Source: Phylloscopus collybita
Lineage: Eukaryota > Chordata > Aves > Passeriformes > Phylloscopidae
DNA: 64,000 nt
NCBI GenBank assembly: GCA_027886175.1
Contig: JAJNNQ010000018.1
Coordinates: 18,209,001-18,273,000 of the forward strand
Direction: 5' to 3'
A program made the position numbers and the translations under genes. This document shows positions 47,101-59,100 of the stretch, piece by piece (the stretch's first letter is position 1; every line of letters begins with the position of its first letter). The notes under the pieces were generated by a model. That model searched no databases, was not told the DNA's origin, and saw nothing but the letters and a program-made list of their open reading frames with translations.

Positions 47101-50100
47101 TGTGCATATTACAGCACAAATAGCTCCAACACTAGAGTCAAGTGTTGATTTGCATGTGTAAAGAAACTATAACCATTTGATTTTGTAGATTTTTTTTTGT
47201 ATTTCATTCCACAAATTCTATTTTACCTTAAGGGTTGGCTACAAGAAGAAAAAATATTGGAAGAAGCAACACAGAAGGTTGCCTTGCTACATCAGAAGTA
47301 CAGGTAACATGCCTAAAGCTCTTCAATGCTTAATTTTGGTCTTCAGTAGCTTCTGTAGCTCAGAAAGTTGTGAATCTTGAAATACAGTTGGACTAATTTC
47401 ACTTCCCATTTAAATGAGTTTTTCTCTAGTACATCCATATTAAAGTTACAAGATTTTTTGCTGAATAAAAAATGAAAAAGAGAGTAGAATATTTAGTAAA
47501 ATAAATTAGAGGATTCAGCTTGAAAAGAATACAGGACAAAATTACATAGTGTGACTTCATGTTTCTGACTCTTGTTCATGTGAAGTTCAGACTCCAGTAA
47601 AGATGTTTCTTAATAAACAACATTGGGAGGTATTAAGGGCAGAAGAAATGTAGAGACAGTAACTGCCAGAATGCTTATGATCTTAGGTAGAAGGGAGCTA
47701 AGGTGCAGTAGTCCAGGACAAAGGAAAGTTAAGTTCTCTTAATCAGTTAATTAGTGAAAAATGTTTGTGACTATGTGAGTAATACTGAATATTTTTCCCT
47801 GTGTTGTTTTAAAACAAGAGTTTGAAAATTGCAGTTTCACTTGTCTTTAAAATGCACTTGTAGCAAGATTGCATGGTTCAGGTTTGACAAAGAAAACTTA
47901 ATCTTCATGATGTTGGGGGAAAAGTGAAGAAATTGAGAGATTTATTATGATTGAGAGATGTCAAAATGAGCATGACAGGGTTTTTCAGGTAGACGTAATG
48001 TCTTCTATGAGGTAACTGAGGTATGTTGGTGGGTAGGTAAATATAACTTCTAAGCCCTGTGATACTACTGCCAAGTCTGTGAGAAAGCTGTTTTTGTCAG
48101 TTGGTCTAATTATAAAGAATTCTATCTTTACCTACAGATCTTGTCCTCATGTTTGCAAAGTACTATAGTAAAGTAGTCAGCATTTAGAGGATGAAACTGT
48201 CTTTTCTGAAACGTAAAATGCCAGACTCTGTATTTCCCCTGTAGCAGTAATGATGCATCAGTATAGAGGGCATTCATGTCTTGAACATGGGTGCCCCTGA
48301 TAAAGTGAGGAAACGTGGAGGCAGTGCTGGATTTGATCAAGAATGTGATAATTGTCTGCCATTAGTAGAGATGGTAATTTTAACTGGTCTTTGTTGCCAT
48401 TTACCCCTAAAGATGCCAGAGAGAAAGAAGTTACTAGAATCTAAGTGTAAAAGCTCAGCCAAATGTATCAGCCCTTGGTACAGATAGAAACAGCAGGATT
48501 TGATGGTTGCCTGGGTGTCCTGGGGATGCTTTTCAAGCTTTGACAGTGTCATTCAGAGTAAAATGAAGATGATTTTTTCCTATTGGCAGTATTAGGTGAT
48601 TGTTGTTTTATTTGTAGAGGCCTTACTCCTCCTGATGCAGAAATGTTATATATGCAAGAAGTGGAAAGAATGGAGGGCTATGGTGAAGAGACCTATCCTG
48701 CAAAGGTAAATGGGGCTTTGATCTTTGTCTAAATGCCCTTTTCTCCCTGTTTAGTGGTTACTTCCTGCTAAAAGGAAATAAAACCCCAATGCCAAACCAC
48801 CTGGAATTTTCTCCTCCAGAATTCTAAAAGCAGCTGTTTCTTATGTAACTTTGCTTTTGAAGACTTTTGTCTGTACTTGCATCATTTTTGCAACTTTTTA
48901 CAGGACAGCCAAGGAAGTGACATATTCATTGGAGCATGTCTTGATGGTATCTTTGTGAAACACAAAAATGGTCGTCCTCCTGTTGTATTTAGGTTAGTAC
49001 TGTTCTTTCATAAAATGCCTTAGTGAACTTCCCATTTTAAGTGTGTTCCTCACAAGTATCAATGACTCTTCAGATGATGTGTATTTATACATTTGATAAA
49101 CATGAACATAGTCTGGTAGTCATCATGCTACAGTGAATACTGGAGCCAGTGGGAATTTCTCAATGTATTAACTGCAAAATGAACCTCCTTAAGAGAGATT
49201 AATCCTTAGACATGAATATTTAATATACAGTTGCATTGCAAAACATTAATTGAATCAAAAAGGATCAATCCTCTACACAAAGGGTATCTTAAATCCTGAG
49301 ATTGTCACATCAATTCATATAGAAATATTCACTTGTGAAATTGTCCAGGAATTCCTTTCATATATTATAAATATATGTGGAGAGTTATACACTAATACTT
49401 GTTTTATTATTTTGGGTTCATACATTGTTTTAGTCTATTATTGAATGTTCTTCTAAATTGTGGACAGAGCTGTCACTTACCTAAACACTTAAAATTCAGT
49501 CTTCATGTGAAATGGCTTCCCACTGACTTTAAGAGGGGTTGCTTGGGCATTTTATAAAATGGGTCTGAGCAATTTAGTTTTTACTAAAACAAGAAAGGTT
49601 TTGTTCTTAGTGAACTTTAATCTTCTAGAATTGAATTTTTGACTGAATATGAACAGAAATCTTGAAATCTTATGGTCCAACAGTTACTGGAACTTCACTA
49701 CTGGTGAATTTCTGGGATTAGGGAAAGTAGCCAACTGTGCTTCTTTCTGTTAGTAGTTTTGTTTAACAGAATTTAGAAATTCTCTACTATTAAATGTCCT
49801 TCAGAAAAATTTCTGTCTCTGCTGTGATAGGAGAGCTGATGCTGAGCTCTTTTTAGTTGTCTGGAGCTGTCAAAGTGTCCTGCTTTGCTTTCCTACAGCG
49901 TTAAAAAACAGCTGTACTTACCAAACACACAGGGAGAGGAATAAAGTTCTGTCCATGCATTTCACATAAAATTCTGAAAGAATTGTTGATGCAGTGTCTG
50001 TAAACACAGGAAAAATGTTGCACATTGGGAAGCATCAGAAAGTATTTATATTCCAATTTCAGGATCCAGTTTTCTGCTCCTTTGCTTGTTTGTTGTATGA

Positions 50101-53100
50101 CTGTGGGCAATTCCATCATGGATAACAGTATCATGTTATTTGGGTGGCAATAAAGTGTAGACAAATGACCCATTAGTATAATTTACAAGGACTGGATTAT
50201 GCTTGAGATTGGTTCAGGTAATTTCATAGTTGTGCCCACAAAGGCTTATGAACCAAAGCCTTAAATTTGAGGGATTTTTGTTCTACATCAGAATGGAGAC
50301 ATTAGTGTTTCTCTGCTTCATATACATGAGGCAATAACTATGGAAAATGCTAACAGACATCTCTATGTAATGAAAATGGGAGTCCTAAAAACACCTTTAG
50401 ACAGAGCCCTATATGCAGGTCATGCTTTTTCCATGTGTTTGTGTACTGCAGAATATTCTTTTAATAAATCTATGATACAGGTTTTATTTACACTAACAAA
50501 ATACTAATGGTTCAAGCTAAATTTGCATTTAAAAACAAGATGAATAAATATATTGTATGCAGTCTAAATTTTTTTCGTCTGTGAATGTGCAAGAGTTCTA
50601 GAAAATATGCATAATAACACCTTAAAGGCTTTGTTTAGTATAGGTTTATTTTTTTTTTTCCAGGAATGTATGGTTTGCTTTCAAGCAGTTGGAAAGTTAT
50701 AATTTACTGATGACTAAATTGGTCTAAATTTGATTTTTCTTTTTAAAGAACACTTGAAAGAATTTCAAGTGGAAGACAAGTAATAATCTTACTGTACATG
50801 TTGTAATGGTATGGAAGTGATGTCCTACAACTTGTTCAGGTAGATTAATGAACTTTTACACAGAATCATAAAATGGTTTTTCACAGAATCATAGACTTAT
50901 AGCGTATTACTGTCTTGAGAGGGACCCATCAGGGCCATCGAGTCCAACTTCTGGCCCTGCACAGGACCATACCCAGGAGTCACACCATGTGTCCTAGAGC
51001 ATTATCCAAATGCTCCTTGAACTCTGTCACGCTTGGGGCTGTGACCACTTCCCAGGGGAGTCTGTTCCTGTGCCCAGCCACCCTCTGGGGGAAACACTTT
51101 TTCATTATATCCAACCTAAAAACCTACCCTGCCTCAGCTTTAGGCCATTTCCTTGAATCCTGTCACTTGTCATGGGATGGAAAAGATCAGTGTCTGCCCC
51201 TCCTCTTCCCCTCATGAGGATGTTCTTTATCCGCGTTCTTGATGGGGGTTCTGGTTTGCAGTCGCGTTTTTTGTGGTTTGAAAATCAGAGCTTGTTCAGT
51301 CATATCCTGTCCCTTTTGTCTGCAGGTGGCATGATATTGCCAACATGTCCCACAATAAATCCTTTTTCGCTTTAGAGTTGGCAAACAAAGAGGAGACAAT
51401 TCAGTTCCAAACTGTGAGTACATTTTTATTTTTTTTCACTAAGTCATCAGTAAATAAAAACAAATTAAAACTGATAATTTAACTCAAAGGTTAAAACTTA
51501 CTATCTATATATTTAGCAACTTTGAACTGTATGGGTGAGTCAAATGTAATAACATTGTCTTTGGCCAGCTTTCTGTGGGAAGGCATTAAAAATTGGACAT
51601 TTTATGTTGAGTACGTTGCCATGTTTGGTTATGCGGTCATAAAAATTTTCATCCATTCCAGTGAAATTTCTAGTGTGCTTTTTGTCTTGAACCAGTGGCA
51701 ATTAAAGATAAATATAGCCTTAGAGCTTTGCTGGAACAGGCCATGGCATTCCTTGCAGAATTCATTTTATTCAGCATCTACCAGTTCCTTTTGTCAAAAG
51801 GCAGCTGTTGACAATCTTATGGCAATCTTAACTGTAAACTCTCTTAGTGTTACAGCTGATGAGTGTCTTGAGCAAAAGGCTTCTGCTTTCAAATTTCATA
51901 AGTCTACAAAAATTGTTAGGCTAGAATGTATATTTGCATCTGCAAAGTAGAGTTTTGGGGAAAACCTGGTGACATAAATTAAGTTACATTAAAATTAAAC
52001 CAGTCAATGGTAATTTAATCTGAAAAATTTCTGTGGCTTGTCTGAAAGCAAGTGAAGGGTATGAATGTTTGACTTAACGCAAATGTTGGGTTTTGTTTTT
52101 TTGGCAGGAAGATATGGAAACAGCAAAATATGTGTGGAGGATGTGTGTGGCTAGACACAAATTTTACAGACTAAATAAATGCAGCCTGTAAGTAGAATTC
52201 ATCAGCAGAACTCTTGGTGCCTTTGCAGTTTCTATTGGGAAGTGAAATCTCCCACTTCCTCTCTAAAGTCTTTACTGTCCTTTCTAGATGGTAGTAATTA
52301 GTGACTTGGGTTCATTTTTTTAATCTTTTTTTTTTGAGAAAATACTTACCAGCAGTTTTTGAAATACATCCTATTTTATAACAGAGGACAATGTTAAGTG
52401 CTGAAATCTTACCATTAGTAATAATGTTTGGCCTTCACTTCGGGATCACTGTGCTGTGAGAGACTTCAGTTGCTTTGGGGTCTAATATTGCTAGTGCTAC
52501 TGGAACCACCAGGGTTTTGGCTTGTGTTTGGGTGAGCTGCTCTGAAAGGACACTAGAGGCTTTAAAAGGGCGGGCAGTGTATGTGAAGCACTCCTGAAAT
52601 GTGCTGGATTGACAGCTAAGAGGCATGTGGTTCTTTAGGTATCCATGGAATCTGAATAGCTCAAGTAGCACCAGCGCAAAGTAAATTTAATACAATTCAT
52701 CAAATTAAATTTAAATGGGCTGGTCTCCAACTTGTAAATCAATGGCTGGAATTGGAGCTCTTTTACTGGAACAGCTTTCCTTCAGTTAAGTTTCTTCAGT
52801 CAAAGAATAGAGAATTCGACACAGTGAATAGTCTATCATTGGAAAAGCATGATTTCCATATGTGTCACTCCTCTTTGTACATGGGAAGATAGATGTTTGA
52901 TATCTGCTGAGGCCAGTGGAAAGATAATCAAGTATTTTGTGCCACAGGTCACTCATTAGTGTGTTTAATGCTAATTTATTTGAGAAGTAAGATACAACCT
53001 CAAAGCTTGTAAACCTGTCTGTCTTTTGAGAGTGATTAGAAGCATTGGTAGAAGTGGTGCATTCGTGGGACTTGTGCATTTCTGTCTAAATGATGTCAGG

Positions 53101-56100
53101 TCTGTAGTTCTATACTAAATGTCAGCCTTTGGGATTACTTATTGTAATTGTTTCACCACAATGTGATTTTATATGAGGTTAAGTCCTCAAAAAAGCTTTT
53201 CTGATTATCTCTACTTTTAAGATTTCTTGTCATCTGGTCTTGCAGCTGAAAACTGTCTTATGCTTGCCTGTATCAACTTCAGGGTTGTTATTTTTTTTTC
53301 CTAAATCTGTACATACCTTGTCTTTAGAGACTCCTTGGACTCTCCACCTGAGGAGGGCTCTCAGAAATCTTCCCTCATTCTTTCCCTTCCACGCTTTCCA
53401 ATCCTTTCTCGTCCTTCACTTCCCAAAGGGTGAGCTTAAAAACATCTTTCTCACTAAAAAAATAGCAGTTCCTGCATTTGTATCATGCTGTATTTTGACC
53501 TGTCTTGCTACGAGATGCAGAGCACAGGTGCATTGTAGGATGGGGGGGAAAGGAGCTTAAGACTTTTGAGCTTTATGTCCTGGAGCCAATCCAACAAATT
53601 ATGAAAATTCATTACCATTAGCATGAATGTTAGAACATACAAATGCTAATGCAGTATAGTAATGCTTTCCAGTTCCTGTGACATCTATAACATTATAGTC
53701 CCCATACATTTTTTTGTCTGACTTGTAGAACATGCAACTTGTAGAACAGGAGATTAACTGAGGTTTTTTGATCTTGGCTTTTTGACTTTTGCTTAGTGAT
53801 GGTGGCTAACGGACAGAGCTCTTTCCTTTTGAGACTCTTGTGGAAGACTAACACAGGCTTGGCTCCTGGAAATGTAGAGTGATTTTTAATTGAACTTGGA
53901 AGTGCTTTCTGATGTTTGAAATATGTCTTGCTATTGTTAAGAGTAATTTCTTACCATTAAATTTCTTCTGTAGACAAACTCAGCCTGTGACAGTGAATCC
54001 TGTTAGAAGACGATCTTCATCCAGGATGTCCATGGTAAGGAAAGCAAATAGCTTTATGTTTGCATTTTTATGGATTTCAATTGACTTTGAATCAAATATC
54101 AGTTCCCTTCAGTGAAATGAAATGAGCAGTGAAAAGTATGAGTCTAGTATGTGAGGTTCTGACTTGTAGGAAGAGCTGCTGTGTAATATCTAAATAGTGG
54201 GCTTAAAAAAATTGCAATGAAAAATATTTTAAACACCTCTGTTTTCAGTCTGAGCACTGTCTCTAGGAAACTCTCCTAGATGTCAGTTGGCAAGATACAA
54301 TCTTGGTTTAGTGGAATGTGATTCCAAGGTTTTCTTCCTGGTTTTTTAATTTATTTTTTGTATGACCTCAAAGGAGAAACTTACATTGCATATTTAGAGA
54401 AATGGTTAAACACTAAGGCTTTGTATGTGTTTATTTGTAATATTATACACATTATCATATAATGCATAATGCATAGTATTACTATGTGTATAGTATTATA
54501 TATAATATGTATGTTTTACATATATATAATAGTATACATTATGTATTAAAAGACCTCCAATAATTATTTTTAAAATTAATCATCAGTTTTTAAGTAACAG
54601 TAAGATGTTTGCTTTCTTAGCCCAAGCCTCAGCCTTATATGATGCCTCCACCACCTCAGCTGCATTACAATGGTCATTATAGTGAACCATATGCATCTTC
54701 CCAAGGTAAGTTCATTAAATCCATGGCCACACTACACAGTTTTATAAGGTAAAAACTATCATTTATAATTGTTGCTACTTTAGCTATAGCTGAATAAATT
54801 GATAGGTGAACATGGGGTGGGTTTGTACTAGAACAAGTGGAAGTGCTTGCTGCTACTCTAGACACATAGGCTAATGTGAAGTACAGTCATGGAATCATGG
54901 AATTGTTTAGGTTGGAAAAGACCTGTAGGATCATCAAGTCCAACCATCAACACAGCACTGTCAAATTCATCACTCAAACCATATCCCCACGTGCCACATC
55001 TACATGTCTGTTAAATACCTTCAGGGATGGTGACTCCATCACTTCCCTGGACAAACCTGTTCCAATGCTTCACCACTCTTTCCAAGAAGAAATTTCCTAA
55101 TAGCCAATCTAAACCTCCCCTGGTGCAACTTCAGGCCATTCCCTCTTGTCCTGCTGCTTGTTACCTGGGAGGACACTGACACACCTCACTGCAACCCTCT
55201 TTCAGATAGTTGTAGAGAGCAGTAAGGTTCTCCCTGAGCCTCTTTTTCTCCAGGCTAAACAACCCCAGTTTCCTCCACTGTTCCTCCTCCATATCCTCTC
55301 CTATGGGAGATGAGCAATTCTAGTTAGTATGGCATGTAGCAGCATGTCTACAGCGATTGTAGACGGAGGTGACTTGTGTGAGTTCAAGCTATCGCTTTTT
55401 TTCGTTCATGTATCAAACTGGTGTGTTATGGAATTATGGAATCCTTGTCAATATTGGTCTTAATAGCGGCAAAGAGATTGCCCCAAGACAATTCACACAA
55501 CTAAAATATTAAAAAACAAATTAAACCCAGAATGTAAGAAGAGAGACGTGTCTAAGTTTACTAGACTACAAGGTGTTGAGGAATTCAAAGGCTAAAGAAG
55601 TTTGCCAGTTATGGTCTTGGTATATATCTGATTGAAACAGAGAAAGAAAAAAACCCAAGCAAACCCTAGCTAATATTCTCAGGCAAACTCCTTATCTTAG
55701 CAGTTCACAGTGGGTGCTTACTCTCATAATTTTGATTATTACACATTGTGTCTTTAATTAACAAAGTTGCTGCCCTGAAGGGCTGAATCTAATCTTTTGC
55801 AAAGTCTCCTCAAGTTTGATAGGAACTTTCCAGACCTACAGATCTGCTGGATAAACAGTACTCTAAAAAGCCAGCTCACTGGGAAGGGATTAAGCACATT
55901 TTCTATCAAAACAGAGTTACACAAGTCTGAATGAAATACAGGTATTCAGCTACATTCAGAATGTAACTGAATTATTTGCAGCTTTGGGTTGTATTGGTAT
56001 TGCTGGGTACTTGCTAATGCAAGTGTCCCATTTTTGAACATTTTTTTCATAAAACAAGTTTTGATTGTCAGCAAATTCATTAACATAAATGTGGCAATTA

Positions 56101-59100
56101 TTTTGGCAAACCCAAACAGTTAAATCATGAAGGCATCTACAGCAATGACCAAATTGTTCTCTGGAGACTGGCAAATTGTACATCCAATGAAGTAGTAATT
56201 AAAATTATTAAATATGTCTTGGATGTATAAACTGTTAGACCATTTTCTTTACAGTGTAGGTATATATATTTGTGTGAACAATATATGGTGGCAGTTTAAA
56301 CTGACTGCCTCCAAGATTTCTGGAGAGAATTTAATTTGACTTTTTTTTTTAAGTCTTGTGGTGCTATATCTACATACATCCTGAAAGAGTAGAAGAGAGA
56401 AAAGCAAGGGTTTTTGTTTGCTTGTTATGCGGCTGTTTTTAGGGTTTTTGGTGGTATTTTTGGTTTGTTGTTGGTTTTGGGGGTTTTTTTGGGTGTTTTT
56501 TTTTTCCTTCTTTGCTGTTTAAACTGATTACATTAGTGCAAATCCTAGTGTAGACATATATTTTTTCAGTAGGGTGGTTTGATTGATATGGATTTTGTTT
56601 ATCTTGGACTGAAACTTAGGAAACCCATCCTAAACAGAAGAAAGTAATTCATAAATAGGTGGTGTTTTCCCATAGAGATTTGCATGATTGAAATAAATAT
56701 AATACATTATTCTGGTGTGTATACCTTGGGTATCAACAAACAGAAAAGCTAGGGTTTTGGTTTGGGTTTTTTCCTTCCCATTTCAATACGTACCTAAGAA
56801 TAACTGAGGTTTTGAAAATCTCAAACATAGCCTTAGCTACCTTAATAGAGGATAACCTTAGCTATCTTAATAGAGGATAACTTTGTTTGATATTCTGGAC
56901 ATAAAGATTATTCTTAAACTTTACTTTCAGATAACCTCTTTGTGAGCAATCAGAATGGATACTACTGTCACTCCCAGACTAGCTTGGATAGAACCCCTCA
57001 CGACTACAGTGGTCGGATCCGCAATGGGAGTGTCTATAGTGCACACAGCACAAACTCCTTGAACAATCCACAGCATTACTTGCAGCCATCCCCCATGTCC
57101 TCTAACCCAAGCATTACTGGAAGTGATGTCCTCAGAACTGATTATGTCCCATCACACAGACACAGTGCGCTAATACCTCCTTCTTATCGTCCCACGCCAG
57201 ACTATGAGACTGTGATGAGACAGCTCAACAGGGGGATGGTGCACACAGACAGGCAGAGTCATTCAATGAGAAATCTTAACATCAGCAACTCATATGCTTA
57301 CAGCAGGCCTGATGCCTTAGTTTACAGTCAGCCTGAAATTCGAGAGCATGCCCACTTTGCTGCCCCACAGTCTAACCATTATCCATTTAACCTGAACTAC
57401 AGCTTCCACAGCCAGTCCCCCTATCCCTATCCTGCTGAAAAGCGCCCAGTTGTTGGGGCAGTCAGTGTGCCTGAGTTGACAAACGTGCAGCTCCAGTCTC
57501 AGGATTACCCAGCACCGAATATAATGAAGACTCAAGTCTATCGACCACCTCCCCCGTACCCGTACCCAAGACCTGCAAACAGTACTCCAGACCTTTCACG
57601 ACACATCTACATCAGCAGCAGCAATCCAGATCTTATCACAAGGCGAGTGCACCATTCTGTCCAGACATTTCAGGAAGACAGCCTGCCTGTGGCACATTCT
57701 CTTCAGGAGGTCAGTGAACCTCTAACATCAGCACGCCATGCTCAGCTGCAGAAAAGGAACAGTATTGAAATTGCAGGCTTGACTCCCAGCTTTGAAGGAA
57801 TAAGAATTAAAGAGAGGACCATGTCAGCTTCTGCAGCAGATGTGGCTCTTCCAAGAGTTATCTCAGAAGGGTCACAGCCCAACATTCTGATGGAGAGAAC
57901 GAAGCAAAAAGGTGAGCAAGAAGAATGCATGAACTGTGATCACAAGAAAACCCTTTCAGATGCCACTATGCTGATTCACAGTAGTGAGGAAGAAGAAGAA
58001 TTTGAAGAAGAGAATAAAGCCAGTACAAGTCTTTCTCCTCTCCCTGAAGATCAAACCCAACTTTCATCTGTTGTGGGAGGTTATTCTCGTGATTCAGTAC
58101 TAAACTACCCTTATAGCTCTGTTGCTTCATCTGCTGGCCCTTTGCATATTCTTGAGCCTAAATTACATATCACAGAGGCAGAAAAGAGGATGAAAGATAT
58201 GAGCCCTGTACATTTACTAGTAGAAAGCCAGGTACAGAGAAGAGGGGAAGGACTGCTTACCCCATCTATGTCAGAATCCGATCTTACAACATCAGGGAGA
58301 TACAGAGTAAGGAAAGATTCAGTAAAGAAGAGACCCGTGTCCGATCTTTTGTCTGGCAAGAAGAATATTGTGGAAGGCCTTCCCCCTCTAGGTGTAAGTG
58401 GATACCATTTGTCTCGTTTTGGGTTGTCTGTAGCAGTTGATTGTTGTTTTTGTTTGAGGTTTGTGGTTCTTTTAATCAGCCCGAGATGCTTTTAAAACAT
58501 ATGAATTAAAAGCTACCTTAAGCTTGACATTTTTATTTCTGTTTCCCTGGTTAACTTTGTTTAGCTATCTTTTATCCCCTTCTCTGCCATGTCTGAGTTC
58601 TTTTTGTTTAGTCCACCCATACAAATCCAGCTGTGCAGTCTCCATCCATCTGAAAAGCTAACCTGTCTAGGAGCTTTAGAAGGAGCTAATTTAAAATCAG
58701 TTCTAGATCCCTATTCTGCCCTACTTCTTATCTGGAGCAGAAGCAACTCTTTTCATTCAGCTTTCTCATCTTCCTCTCACTGAAAAATGACATACAGCCA
58801 AAATGTTTACTTTTTAAAAAAAATTGTTTGCCTGCTTCTTCTGACCTAAGAGGGAACCTGACACCTTAAGGAATAAATTCTTTCCTTGCATTCTCTTCTT
58901 TACTTCATGCCTTCCCTTTTTCATATCCATTCCCTTTTTCCTTCTCTTCGAGCTGTTTTTATTCCACTGAAGGTATTTCTTGCTTGCCATATCTCTTTCT
59001 CCTACTCCAATCTTAGGACGCTGTAAACAGTGAAAAAACTGCAAGTTTCACCCTTCCTGTAATTCCCACCTCACAGAAACATCAAGGTCTGTGTGGACTG

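Larger units (their letters stand above)
42342..48617 (+). other. PTPN21 introns 2 to 5
   Basis: Introns at 42342-44966, 45065-46721, 46790-47232 and 47304-48617. They contain a T/G-rich tract, a probable CR1 tail (43155-43240) and a (TTTG)n microsatellite; otherwise nothing recognised. Confidence 0.65.
48993..53973 (+). other. PTPN21 introns 7 to 9
   Basis: Introns at 48993-51325 (CR1 at its 3' end), 51414-52107 and 52188-53973. No other content recognised. Confidence 0.65.
54035..56930 (+). other. PTPN21 introns 10 and 11
   Basis: Introns at 54035-54620 (TA-rich region) and 54706-56930 (CR1, T/G-rich tract and a 25-bp tandem duplication near the acceptor). Confidence 0.7.

Noticed and set aside
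51522..51950. 142-codon plus-strand ORF in PTPN21 intron 8
   Set aside because: No recognised domain, not flanked by consistent splice sites in phase with exons 8 and 9, which join correctly without it.
58394..58495. Read-through extension of the large PTPN21 exon
   Set aside because: The open frame continues for 34 codons beyond the strong GTAAGT donor but matches nothing; the splice to exon 13 restores the known GMKK sequence.
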